From: Bin87 sp965197635
Lineage (GTDB): Bacteria; Chloroflexota; Dehalococcoidia; Lucifugimonadales; UBA3495
DNA: 64,000 nucleotides
Direction of reading: 5' to 3'
NCBI GenBank assembly: GCA_965197635.1
Contig: OZ240218.1
Location: 744,001 to 808,000 of the forward strand
Below the pieces are notes generated by a model. It worked only from the letters and a program-made list of their open reading frames with translations, ran no database searches and was not told the DNA's origin. The stretch's first letter is position 1, and every line of letters starts with the position of its first letter. The translations under genes and the position numbers were made by a program. Below, piece after piece: positions 54,014 to 62,893 of this stretch.

Positions 54014-57000
54014 ATGGTCGGTGGGCGTCGAATTCATGAAACCCACCGCAGCAAATCCCCAGCCGTCATGCTCGTACTGCACACCGCACAGTTTGAAGAC
54101 GGGCTGTTCCTGTGGGGCGAGGACTCCGCCCCGAGGCAGGACCAACCCAATACGCACCGGCATCCCGGCTGCGCCGAAATCGACCTGCTGCTTGAAGCCA
54201 TAGATCTGCCGAGCCACGGCGACATGGCAGGCGAGGCGACCGTCTGGCTGCCCAGCAGGGGCAACGCGCCCATACCATCGAGCCCGTTGGCCGGCGACCT
54301 GCCCAGGTCCCGGGCCAGGCCACGCATCCAGCCCTGGCGGGTGTCTGTCGTCCGGCTCGATGCCGCCGCGGCTGCTTTGTTCCTGGAGCGGTGCCAGGAC
54401 CGGCCCGTCCTGAAACCCGGCGTGGCCCTGGGGCCGGAAATCGCCTACTGGTATCGGGCGCACCTGTTCGGCCTCTCGCTGGCAACGCGGCAGCAATACC
54501 TGCCCAGCATGGCCGGACACGGCGACCGACTGATTGCCGCGTGGAAGCCCGTCTTCATCGGAGACGACGCTCACCGGCTGTCCCAGTTGGCCCAGCTGAT
54601 GCCATCGTCGGCCCGGGCGATGACCGATGCCAGCGCTGCCCAGCCGCCCGCACCAGCCGCATCGACCGTCCTGAGAGCCTTCCTCGACGGCACGGTGGAT
54701 CACCTGGTCCGAGGCGCCCTCACAGCCGACCCCGAAAGTGGGAGGTTCGATTCGGCCCACGACGCCTGGCTCCACGCCCTCAGTTCCGCCGACGGGATAG
54801 TCAACGCGCCTCCGGCCCAGCTGCAACAGCTGCGCCAGCAGGTGGCAGAGTGGCATCGACCCATCGCCGCCGCGTCCAACTCGCCCTACCGCCTCTGCCT
54901 CCGGCTGGAGGAACCGCCGGAACCGGTCGAAGACGATGGAGCGCCGGCCATTGTCCAGGGCGACTGGTATCTCCGGTACTTGCTGCAGCCCCACGACGAC
55001 CACAGCCTGCTGCTATCCGCCGAAACCATCTGGAATCGGAGGCGCAAGGATAACCGGAACCCCGATTTCAACCCCAGGGAGTTCCTGCTGTCCGCCCTGG
55101 CCCAGGCTAGCATTCTGTGTCCGCCCATCGCCGAAAGCCTGCACGGCAAGCCGCCCGCCGGCCAGAAACTGCCCACCGAGCGGGCCCACCATTTCCTGGA
55201 CGCCGAGGCGACGGCCCTGCAGCAGGCCGGCTTCGGGGTGCTGCTCCCCGCGTGGTGGACCCGCCGGGGCACCAGGGCCAGGCCATCTATCAAGGCCCGG
55301 GTCAGGACGCCGGCCATGCAGGGCGGCGGCCACGTCAACCTGTCCACCATGCTCGACCTGGACGTGGAGGTAGCGCTGGGCGACCAGGCGATAACACCGG
55401 AGGAACTCGCCGAGCTGGCGGAGCTGAAGGCCCCCCTGGTACGGCTGCGGGGGCAGTGGGTGGAAATCAACGCCGACGAGATCCGCGAGGCCGCCGACTT
55501 CTGGCGCAACAAACAGCAGGTCAGCCTCCGGGAGGCCATCCACATCGGCCTGGACGCCGACGACCGGGCCGATGGCGACAACGTCTCCCTGCAGGCCGAT
55601 GATTGGATCGCCCGGCTGATGGAGCAGCTGGGCCAAAAGGCGCCGGTCGAAACCCCGGACGCGCCAGAGGCGTTCCAAGGCTCGCTGCGTCCCTACCAGG
55701 AGACGGGCTATGCCTGGCTGACCTTCCTGCGCCGGTGGGGGCTGGGCGCCTGCCTGGCGGATGATATGGGCCTGGGAAAAACGGTACAGGCACTGGCGAC
55801 CCTGCAACTGGACCATCAGGAGGGCAACCACCGGCCCAACCTGCTGGTGTGTCCCACCTCCCTGATGTATAACTGGCAGCGGGAAGCGGCGAAATTCACC
55901 CCGGACCTCGGGGTGATGCTCCACCACGGCCCGGGGCGAAAACGCGACGCCGCCTTCCGCAGGGCCGCCGCAGATCACCAGATCGTCGTAACCAGCTACG
56001 GCACCATGCTGCGCGACGCCAGGTCCCTGAACGGCGTCCGGTGGCGCGCCGTGATATTGGACGAGGCTCAGAACATCAAGAACCCCCTGGCCCGGCAGGC
56101 CCGGGCCGCTCGGGACCTGCCCGCCGACTACCGCGTCGCCCTCACCGGAACCCCCGTGGAGAACCACGTGGGCGACCTGTGGTCCATCATGGAGTTCCTG
56201 AACCCCGGACTGCTGGGCACCCAGGCCCAGTTCAGGCGCAACTACTTCGTTCCCATCCAGGCCAACCACGACGAGGCGGCCGCCAGCCGGCTCCAGAAGG
56301 CCACCGGCCCCTTCATCCTGCGCCGGGTCAAGACCGACCGCTCCATCATCGACGATTTGCCCGACAAGCGCGAGACCAGGCAGTACTGCAACATGACCCG
56401 GGAGCAGGTCACCCTCTATGAAGCAGTGCTGCGGGAGGCGGAAACCAGGATGGAGGAACCGGAGGGCATCCAGCGCCGGGGATCGATCCTGGACACCCTC
56501 ACCAAACTGAAGCAGGTCTGCAACCATCCCCGACAGCTGCTGGCCGACAACTCCACCATCGCCGGCCGCTCCGGCAAGCTGGAACGCCTCCACCAGCTGC
56601 TGGACGAGATCATCCCCAACAGCGACCGGGCGCTGGTGTTCAGCCAGTTCGCCGAGATGGGGGCCATCATCCAGCAGCACGTCCAGGAGAACTTCGGCAT
56701 CGAAACGCCCTTCCTGCACGGCGGGGTCTCGCGCCGCGTTCGGGACCGCATGGTGGAGCGGTTCCAGAACGACCCCCATGGGCCGCAGGTGTTCGTCCTC
56801 TCCCTCCGGGCTGGCGGCTCAGGCCTCAACCTGCCCCGGGCCAACCACGTGATCCACTACGACCGCTGGTGGAATCCGGCCGTGGAAAACCAGGCTACCG
56901 ACCGGGCCTTCCGCATCGGCCAGACCAAAGACGTCCACGTCCACAAGCTCATCTGCGCCGGCACCTTGGAGGATCACATCGACGCCTTGATCGAAGCCAA

Positions 57001-57115
57001 GGGCGAGACCGTCCAGCGGGTGGTGGGCAGCAAGTCCGAGCGGTGGCTCACCGAGCTGTCCAACGCCGAGCTGCGCGATGTGCTCGCCCTCAGCCTGGAC
57101 CACGCCGCCGACTGA
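54014..57115 (+). CDS. SNF2-family ATPase/helicase
   Basis: A protein of 1,033 residues, or 1,015 if starting at ATG 54068 (MLVLHTAQFEDGLFLWGE). An N-terminal SNF2-associated domain (about 300-560) precedes the helicase core. Motif I is LADDMGLGKTVQALA (near 582), motif II LDEAQNIKN (near 682), motif III LTGTPVENH (near 712) and motif VI NQATDRAFRIGQTKDV (near 960). No ribosome site precedes 54014, but CATAAT at 54000-54005 is positioned so that transcription could begin at the ATG (leaderless). The SWIM protein gene follows 33 bp later. The pair resembles YwqA/YwqB, suggested to remodel DNA-protein complexes. The gene is intact between two IS607 copies. Confidence 0.92.
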   Translation: MVGGRRIHETHRSKSPAVMLVLHTAQFEDGLFLWGEDSAPRQDQPNTHRHPGCAEIDLLLEAIDLPSHGDMAGEATVWLPSRGNAPIPSSPLAGDLPRSRARPRIQPWRVSVVRLDAAAAALFLERCQDRPVLKPGVALGPEIAYWYRAHLFGLSLATRQQYLPSMAGHGDRLIAAWKPVFIGDDAHRLSQLAQLMPSSARAMTDASAAQPPAPAASTVLRAFLDGTVDHLVRGALTADPESGRFDSAHDAWLHALSSADGIVNAPPAQLQQLRQQVAEWHRPIAAASNSPYRLCLRLEEPPEPVEDDGAPAIVQGDWYLRYLLQPHDDHSLLLSAETIWNRRRKDNRNPDFNPREFLLSALAQASILCPPIAESLHGKPPAGQKLPTERAHHFLDAEATALQQAGFGVLLPAWWTRRGTRARPSIKARVRTPAMQGGGHVNLSTMLDLDVEVALGDQAITPEELAELAELKAPLVRLRGQWVEINADEIREAADFWRNKQQVSLREAIHIGLDADDRADGDNVSLQADDWIARLMEQLGQKAPVETPDAPEAFQGSLRPYQETGYAWLTFLRRWGLGACLADDMGLGKTVQALATLQLDHQEGNHRPNLLVCPTSLMYNWQREAAKFTPDLGVMLHHGPGRKRDAAFRRAAADHQIVVTSYGTMLRDARSLNGVRWRAVILDEAQNIKNPLARQARAARDLPADYRVALTGTPVENHVGDLWSIMEFLNPGLLGTQAQFRRNYFVPIQANHDEAAASRLQKATGPFILRRVKTDRSIIDDLPDKRETRQYCNMTREQVTLYEAVLREAETRMEEPEGIQRRGSILDTLTKLKQVCNHPRQLLADNSTIAGRSGKLERLHQLLDEIIPNSDRALVFSQFAEMGAIIQQHVQENFGIETPFLHGGVSRRVRDRMVERFQNDPHGPQVFVLSLRAGGSGLNLPRANHVIHYDRWWNPAVENQATDRAFRIGQTKDVHVHKLICAGTLEDHIDALIEAKGETVQRVVGSKSERWLTELSNAELRDVLALSLDHAAD

Positions 57116-57148
57116 TCACCTGCCTAACGCCGGAGGAAACGCAACATC

Positions 57149-58015
57149 ATGGTCTACTACGATTATCGACCCACCATCCGGGCCCAGGGCGGAATCAGGG
57201 CCCAGTCCAGGCGCGGGGACTTTGGCTCCAGCTGGTGGGCCCAGAGGTGGCTGCAGACCCTGGAGGACTTCCGGATCGGATCCCGCCTGGACCGAGGGCG
57301 CTCCTACGCCCGGCGGGGCCAGGTGCTCTCCATAGACGTGGACCACGGCGTGGTCACCGCCCTGGTCCAGGGATCCCGCAAGACCCCCTACCTTGTAACC
57401 ATTGAGGTGGATACCATCAACGTGGCCGACTGGAAGGCGCTGCGGCAGGAGTTCGCCCAGCAGCCCATCATCGCCGCCAGCCTGCTCTCGGGACGGATGC
57501 CCGACAACATTGAGGACGCCTTCCGCGCCCGGGGGCTGTCCATGTTCCCCGACAGCGAGGACGACCTGGAGACCGACTGCAACTGCCCCGACTGGTCCAA
57601 TCCCTGCAAGCACATCGCGGCGGTCTACCTCCTGCTGGGGGAAGAGTTTGACCGCGATCCCTTCCTCATCTTTCGGATGCGAGGGATGGAGCGCGACGAG
57701 CTGCTGGGCGAGGATTTCCGCCAGTCCGCCCAGACTCTGGACGGCCCGCCGGCGCCCCCGGAACCCCTGCCTGCGGACCCTAGCGGCTTCTGGACCAACC
57801 CCGCTCAGCAACTGGCGGAACGGAGACTCACCGGGCCCTTCACTGTCCCCGATGCCTCAGCGACGCTGCCGCAGCAGCTGGGCCGGTTTCCGTTCTGGCA
57901 GGGCCAGCAGGAATTCACCGTCGCCCTGCAGCGCATCTACCGGGAGGGATCCCAGCGCGCCATCGACACCTACGCCCGGCAGGCGGAGCCAGAGCTTGCG
58001 TCTCCTGATGGCTAA
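57149..58015 (+). CDS. SWIM zinc-finger protein
   Basis: A protein of 288 residues from ATG 57149, behind GGAGGAAA. The SWIM motif CxCxnCxH is clear at about residues 146-155 (DCNCPDWSNPCKHIAAVYLL). The N-terminal GDFGSSWWAQRWLQTLEDF block is typical of the SWIM proteins paired with SNF2 helicases. SWIM domains bind DNA or proteins, and with the upstream SNF2 ATPase this likely forms a nucleic-acid remodelling complex. The C-terminal RRLTGPFTVPDASATLPQQL is less conserved. The gene is intact and probably co-transcribed with the helicase gene. Confidence 0.9.
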   Translation: MVYYDYRPTIRAQGGIRAQSRRGDFGSSWWAQRWLQTLEDFRIGSRLDRGRSYARRGQVLSIDVDHGVVTALVQGSRKTPYLVTIEVDTINVADWKALRQEFAQQPIIAASLLSGRMPDNIEDAFRARGLSMFPDSEDDLETDCNCPDWSNPCKHIAAVYLLLGEEFDRDPFLIFRMRGMERDELLGEDFRQSAQTLDGPPAPPEPLPADPSGFWTNPAQQLAERRLTGPFTVPDASATLPQQLGRFPFWQGQQEFTVALQRIYREGSQRAIDTYARQAEPELASPDG

Positions 58016-58225
58016 CCATCAGTCTGATGAACCGATCAGGCCCGGCGTTGACGCCTCGTGACGGTTGGCCGCCCGGCAACGAAGGAGCCTGACCGATCCC
58101 GCGCATCGGGCCATCGTGGCAAAAATCAACCAGGACCGTGCTGACGACGGCAGAATGTGGGCAGGTATGATCCGCAAACTGGTGATCAGGCAGCAGTTTG
58201 ACCTGGCAGTGAGCCCAGGCTACAC
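58016..58225. other. Intergenic stretch before IS607 copy 2
   Basis: About 210 bases. A weak plus-strand frame (from 58065, AHRAIVAKINQDRADDGRMW) runs into the IS607 end and could be the relic of a gene cut by that insertion. No ribosome site supports it. Confidence 0.35.
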
Positions 58226-58365
58226 CGTTGTGAAGAAGGTTGACATTAGTTACACGACTGCTGTCAGCCTTTCGTAAAGACGCGGGCCAGGCCGCACCGT
58301 CGTCCCAACAGTTCCCGACGACTCCACCCGGGAATCGCACCCGGGAACACCGATCTGATCCCCGT
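58226..58365 (-). ncRNA. Putative guide RNA (omega RNA) region at the IS607 right end, copy 2
   Basis: It matches 53745-53885 on the other strand with the same hairpins and ends at CCGTTGTGAAG. The sequence just outside, where the guide would lie, reads TGTAGCCTGGG on the minus strand and differs from copy 1. Function is inferred from position. Confidence 0.4.
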
Positions 58366-59934
58366 TCAAGCCAAACCGCCGCGAGCGCCTGCCCGCTGGT
58401 CAGCCTCAACTGGATTGGATCTCTCCAGCCGCTGTTGCGCGGCAAGCGCCGGTCTCAGCGGTCTGGAAATCGCGTCCCAGTACGCCCACACGCGCTGCAC
58501 TCGTTTCCTTGCAGGTGCGGTGAAGGTGACGTGAGCGCCATTGCCGACAGGACCGACCCGCCGGCGTGGAACACGCTCCGAACAGCCGAGTAAACGTCGG
58601 GCCAGCACCAAGGCCGCAGCCTGATGGACGCCGAGCCCGTAACGTTCCTGAAACTTACCCCGACCCACGACCGAGCTGAAGGCCGGGTTCACCTGAGGTA
58701 CTGCCACCCCTTTGCGATAGCCGCGGGAGATGCAGTACGCCTTGATCTTGCCGTAGCTGAAACTCGAGAGCATCCGGCGGTATTTCCTGGACTCGCCTTC
58801 TAGTGAGGCTTTCTTCTGCCGGAAGTCCAGTTTCTCAACCACGATGGGCTTGCCGATCTGCCGCGCGTATTCCACCACCTGGGCTACGGCGTCGCCGATC
58901 AGCGCCTCGGCCTGATGGCTAGACTGGCCGTAAGTAACCAGCGGCACATTAAGTAACCAGCGGCACCTTGAAGGCGTGGACGTAATCGCCCGAGGCGTCG
59001 GTATCACAGACCGCCAGGTGGTCGGCATTCAGGTCCACGCCGACCACTCCACGCCTCTGATCGGTAACCACCGCGACGGCCATCATTTTAGTAGTCGCGA
59101 ATACCCGCCAGCCTTTATGATCCCGCTTGAAACGGTAACTAATAGCCTGGCCCAGACCGGTAGCACGAGCTGCCTTTTCACCGTGCTGGCGGCGGCACGA
59201 GACGAACTCGGCATTGCCTTGCAACGCCGCCAGCACTTGGTCATGGCCATAGGCAAACCGCACGCCCTCGATGGTGAGGTACTTGCCGTGCTGCTCACCC
59301 AAGCAGTCTGGCAACCGTAACCGGAGCCTCAGCGACCCGTCATCGGCTACGCTAGCCACGCAAAGCTGGCATCCCGCCGTCTCGTCCCGACTACCGAGCA
59401 CAAAGAACTCGTCGCTCCGAGCCTCACGCCAATCCTTCTTCCAATCCTCATGACTCTGGTAGCCGTTGCCCGCCAAGTGCTGTGGCTTGCGCCACAACTT
59501 CTTCGACCCAAAGCACCTCCGGATCCGACCCGCCGCTATCTCCACTTCCAGTCCCGCAAGTCGGTGCTGCAGGTTCGCCAACCGCCGACGTTGGTGATGC
59601 GCCGCGCCACGCTCGCCAGCCTCCGCAATCCGTTTCTCCGCGCGAGCAAGCTGTCGATTAAACCCATCCTGCCGGAGCAGCATGCTCTCCCGAACTGCCG
59701 ATCCCTTCCCCGCCACCGAAACCCGCAGAGCGTTGAACACCCGCGCCGGTATCACGTACTTCGCGCAGAACTCACTTTTCAACGAAGCCGCCGGCTTCCC
59801 GGCCGCCACCCTGGGGCAAACAGTTTGCGCTCAACCTGGCCGTACAGAGCAGCGTAGGCAGCGAGCGCCGCGTCCCCGGCAGAGCGGTCCAGGTCAGCGT
59901 ATGTAGAGATCCGCGTTTGGTACGTGGCTGTCAT
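58366..59934 (-). pseudogene. tnpB: TnpB-related protein, copy 2, two breaks
   Basis: Start ATG 59934 (MTATYQTRISTYADLDRSAG) overlaps the tnpA stop. A shift near 59812 leads to AAGKPAASLKSEFCAKYVIP. The RuvC Asp is in GVVGVDLNADHLAVCDTD and the Glu in PIVVEKLDF. A 19-bp tandem duplication (GTGCCGCTGGTTACTTAAT) near 58934-58972 introduces a stop after KVPLVT. The rest (YGQSSHQAEALIGDAVAQVV to DQRAGARGGLA) ends at 58366. I see no CxxC zinc ribbon and no obvious third RuvC Asp. It belongs with TnpB-related accessory proteins rather than canonical TnpB. Confidence 0.82.
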
Positions 59935-60523
59935 CACGCTTCCCGCGCTGCCACCAAGGCCCGCTCCGCCCGACGCCGCGCGGAACGCCGCCCATACGGC
60001 CGTGCGCATAACGACGTCATCACCTCGGGGACATCGCGCACCAGATATCCTCAAGCTCGCCATCCTCCATCACAAGAATGCGCGCGCCCCGACCAGCCAG
60101 TGCAGCCGCCACGTACTCAAATCCGAAACGGCACAGACGCTCGCGATGCTCCACCACCATGGTTCCCACCGTATGGTCCGCCACCAATCGCCGTAGCCGT
60201 CTCCGATTCCCGTTCAGACCTGACCCGATCTCCTTGACCACCTCGTCCGGCCGGTAACCCTGCTGCGTAGCCCATTCGACCACCCGACCCACCTGGCGAT
60301 CCAGCGCATCTTTCTGGTCACTGGAGGAAACCCGCGCGTAGACCAAGCAACGACCACCCTGCTGTGGGGGCATCAGCACGTAATAGCGGCCGTTCGGTAA
60401 CTGTTCCACCTGGAGTTCGGGAGGCAACTTTCCAGCGTGGCGCATCCGAGCCGTCGTGGCCTTGTCAAACCCGTAGAGACGGCCCCAGGCGGTCAGACTG
60501 ATGCGTCGACTAACAATATCCAT
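59934..60523 (-). pseudogene. tnpA: IS607-family serine recombinase, C-terminal frameshift
   Basis: Start ATG 60523 (MDIVSRRISLTAWGRLYGFD) is favoured over 60538 because TATAAT overlaps the latter. A MerR-like helix-turn-helix (about 9-40) is followed by the resolvase catalytic domain with Ser in LVYARVSSSDQKDALDRQV. Conserved Arg residues lie in GSGLNGNRRRLRRLVADH and VVEHRERLCRFGFEY. After GELED near 60045 the true ending (LVRDVPEVMTSLCARPYGRR to LVAAREA) is in another frame and stops at 59934-59936, overlapping tnpB. Confidence 0.85.
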
Positions 60524-60560
60524 AATCAACCGAAACATATTATATCAACAGCAGTTGTCA

Positions 60561-60963
60561 ACCCCTACGATGTCCGGATAATCAACTGGCTGATGATGTG
60601 ATTCCTCACGATATTCGTGCCCTTGCAGTCATAGACGACGAAGGGTGGGCATGGCTACTACGTCATGCCCACGGCTCTTACAGTCCCTCAGCTGCAGCTT
60701 TGGTCTCGTTGTACAGGTCGTTCGCTATGGATGTACCGGTTTCTATGAAGAACCGCACCACCTCGCGGTCCGGTCGCTAGCCCGCAATCGGTTGGTTGGT
60801 TGGTAAATGTCCGATAAATCGCCCTTACCAAACCTTTGTGACGGTCTCATTTTCCGGCACTGGATTCGTTGAAACCCGTACCAGCGACGCTTTACCTGGC
60901 GGCGTATCTACCGCTATCGCTGTCGCACGACTGTACGTATGGAAATATTGGCAATTGTTTGTG
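60561..60963. other. About 400 bp before the partition operon, no firm gene
   Basis: One plus-strand frame (60598-60780, GTG start) reads RALAVIDDEGWAWLLRHAHG and looks mildly protein-like but has no ribosome site. A GGTTGGTTGGTTGG repeat lies at about 60789. A second TGTAC motif near 60931 may belong with the operator downstream. Confidence 0.35.
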
Positions 60964-60977
60964 TGTACTAATGTACA
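60964..60977. promoter_or_regulatory. Palindromic operator-like site upstream of parA
   Basis: TGTACTAATGTACA is a perfect inverted repeat with a TAAT centre, 14 bases before the parA start. A TTGGCA at about 60949 and TAATGT within the palindrome could be promoter elements, so a bound repressor would block transcription. Small RHH proteins such as the one at 62484 often autoregulate this way. Confidence 0.5.
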
Positions 60978-61525
60978 TTTGGAGCTGAGCCATGCCAGTG
61001 ATCGCCATAGTGAATCAAAAAAGGGGCACCGGTAAGACCACCCTTTCCACCAACTTGGCGTGGGCATTTGCGGAAACTGCTCCGGTCTTGCTGCTGGACG
61101 CTGATCCCCAAGGCAGCGCCCAAGATTGGGCGGATAGCAAATCCCAGCCTCTCTTGAACCTCACCGTACAGGCAACCGATATGGCCAGCTTGGTCCGGGA
61201 AGTGCGCAATCTGGCGCCGGGTTATGGGTGGGTGATTATCGACGGACCTCCAGGCATCGCTAAGACCAGTGCCGACGCCGTCCGGGCATCTGATATAGTC
61301 CTCATTCCTGCAAAGGCCAGCCCCTTCGACGTGAGGGCAGCCGCGGACATCGTGGCTGCCGTGAAAGCTCGGCAGCAAACCGCCAAGGGAAAGCCCAAGG
61401 CCGCCTTCGTCGTCACCATGTCTCGTCCGCGCACCCGCCTCAGCAAGCAGATCGACGCCGCTCTGGCGGAGTACGGCCTGCCGGCACTGCAGGCCCGCAC
61501 CATCGAACGGGTTTCTTATCTCTAA

Positions 61526-62386
61526 GAGCCTGTTTACAATCTTTTTAGGATTAGCACCGTGAAGGCGAGCACCACCATTTGCAGGCTGGTATTGAGCTTT
61601 CTTTCACAGTTCTTCCAGAGCCGGCGGCACTTTTCCAGCCAGGCGAATGACCGCTCCACCACCCATCGTTTCGGCAGCACCACGAAGGTGTGCAGTTCGT
61701 TGCGTTTCACCACTTCCACCGCGGCTCCCAATATGCCTTGCACTGCAGCAGCAAAGGGCTTCCCGGTGTAACCACCGTCCACCAACACATTCTGGACCCG
61801 GTTGAGGTCGGACCGGTTTTCGTCAAACATCGCCAAAGCCCCGCCCGATCGGTAACGTCGGCGGTAGTCACCTGTATCGCATGGGGCAATCCTGGCGTGT
61901 CCACCGCGATATGACGCTTGCTTCCGGACACCTTTTTGCCCGCGTCATAGCCCTTCTGCTCGGCGGTGTCCGTGTTCTTGACGCTCTGGGAGTCCACGAT
62001 GCAGCAGCTGGTCTGCTCTTCCCTCCCATTGCTTTGTCGGGCCTCGCCAACCGATTTTTTTTAGGACTTGTTCCAGAATGGAATCCTGCTCCGGGTCGGG
62101 CTGCTCGCTCCATTGCCGGAAATACTGGTAACAAGTGCGCCAATCGGGGAAGTCCGCCGGCAGCATTCGCCACTGGCAGCCGCTTTTCAGGAGATACAGC
62201 ACGCCGCAGAAAACGTCATACAAGTCCACAATGCGGGGCTTGGTCCGGCGTCGGGCCGACTTCAGCGTGGGCAGAATACGGGCGAATTGCTCCCTACTGA
62301 TGTCGCTGGGATAGGAATGAGACATGATTACCCCTCCCCTGATAATAGTCTCAGCTTAACCTATTTCAGAGATCGTAGACAGGTTC
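61526..62386 (-). mobile_element. IS5-family element, IS1031-like, copy 2, inside parA
   Basis: It is 861 bp, the same length as copy 1, with ends GAGCCTGTTT and AGACAGGTTC and TAA on both sides (61523-61525 and 62387-62389), equal to TTA in element orientation. Confidence 0.92.
61534..62325 (-). pseudogene. IS5-family transposase, copy 2, two frameshifts
   Basis: From ATG 62325 (MSHSYPSDISREQFARILPT) the text is normal to ILEQVLKK. A run of eight A bases (seven in copy 1) then shifts the frame near 62055. VDSQSVKNTDTAEQKGYDAG continues in the next frame. One base is missing near 61845 (DRAG), after which the third frame carries LAMFDENRSDLNRVQNVLVD and VVERSFAWLEKCRRLWKNC. Copy 1 shows the intact form. 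Confidence 0.9.
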
Positions 62387-62483
62387 TAAGCAGCCATCGA
62401 AGGCAAGTCGGTGCTGGAAAGCCGGGATCAGACCGCCTGCAATGAAATCCTCGCCATACGCGGCGATCTCGAGAGGTTATTCC

Positions 62484-62693
62484 ATGACAATGCACAGTAG
62501 AACGGGCGGGCGGCGCGAACAGCGCCGGGAGGCCTTTGTAAACCAGGCTACAGCCGCGGACGCCTCCCAGCTGCACTGCCTGATACCCACGGATCTGCAC
62601 CGCCAACTGCGGGTAAAGGCAGCCATGGAAGACACCAACGTCACCGCCCTGGTGATCGCCGCCATTGAAGACTTACTCGCCACCCGTCAGTAG
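62484..62693 (+). CDS. Ribbon-helix-helix protein, probable partition partner of ParA
   Basis: A protein of 69 residues starting at ATG 62484 (MTMHSRTGGRREQRREAFVN), behind GAGAGG. It overlaps the end of parA by 17 bases. The basic, flexible N-terminus is followed by an RHH fold: LHCLIPTDLHRQLRVKAAME (strand and first helix) and DTNVTALVIAAIEDLL (second helix). Small ParA-linked RHH proteins such as ParG and omega bind the centromere and repress their own operon. It is likely still made only if transcription passes the IS5 insertion. Confidence 0.78.
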   Translation: MTMHSRTGGRREQRREAFVNQATAADASQLHCLIPTDLHRQLRVKAAMEDTNVTALVIAAIEDLLATRQ

Positions 62694-62893
62694 AGTACGG
62701 GAGGATCAACTAACCTACAGATGTACAGATGAACGAATTAACATATGCCCAATGCGACACTGCCTGAACGACGGAAGCTTACGCCATCTGCAAGTTGCGC
62801 TGGCCAGTGGACTCGCTCAGCGTCGGCTGGATCTCGCAACCCACGGCCACTCCTGATATTGGCAGCGACAGTATGAGTCCCGACAGTTAAACG

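Larger units (their letters stand above)
58226..60560 (-). mobile_element. IS607-family element, copy 2, degenerate
   Basis: It holds a serine-recombinase gene (tnpA) and tnpB in the IS607 order, on the minus strand. The right end is set at 58226 by comparison with copy 1. The left end near 60560 is approximate. IS607 elements carry no inverted repeats and make little target duplication, so boundaries come from homology only. Confidence 0.78.
60992..62500 (+). pseudogene. parA: ParA/Soj-type partition ATPase, split by IS5
   Basis: ATG 60992 follows GGAGCTGAG. The first part (to 61522) has the deviant Walker A KRGTGKTTLSTNLAWAFAE, LLLDADPQGSAQDWAD and VIIDGPPGIAKTSADAV, ending RTIERVSYL. IS5 copy 2 is inserted after this, with a TAA flanking copy giving an immediate stop. 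Beyond the IS the same frame continues AAIEGKSVLESRDQTACNEI and LAIRGDLERLFHDNAQ to 62500, the normal ParA ending. Its stop overlaps the start of the RHH gene. This is the plasmid or ICE type of ParA (about 210 residues), which segregates DNA with a small RHH or ParB partner. Confidence 0.85.

Noticed and set aside
55013..56779. 588-codon open frame opposite the SNF2 helicase gene
   Set aside because: Antisense shadow of a conserved helicase core.
53158..58952. Composite transposon carrying the SNF2-SWIM operon
   Set aside because: The inverted copies are IS607 right-end halves, which do not mobilise DNA as inverted composite ends. Coincident insertion is simpler.
60598..60780. 60-residue frame starting GTG
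   Set aside because: Mildly protein-like but lacks a ribosome site and any family resemblance.
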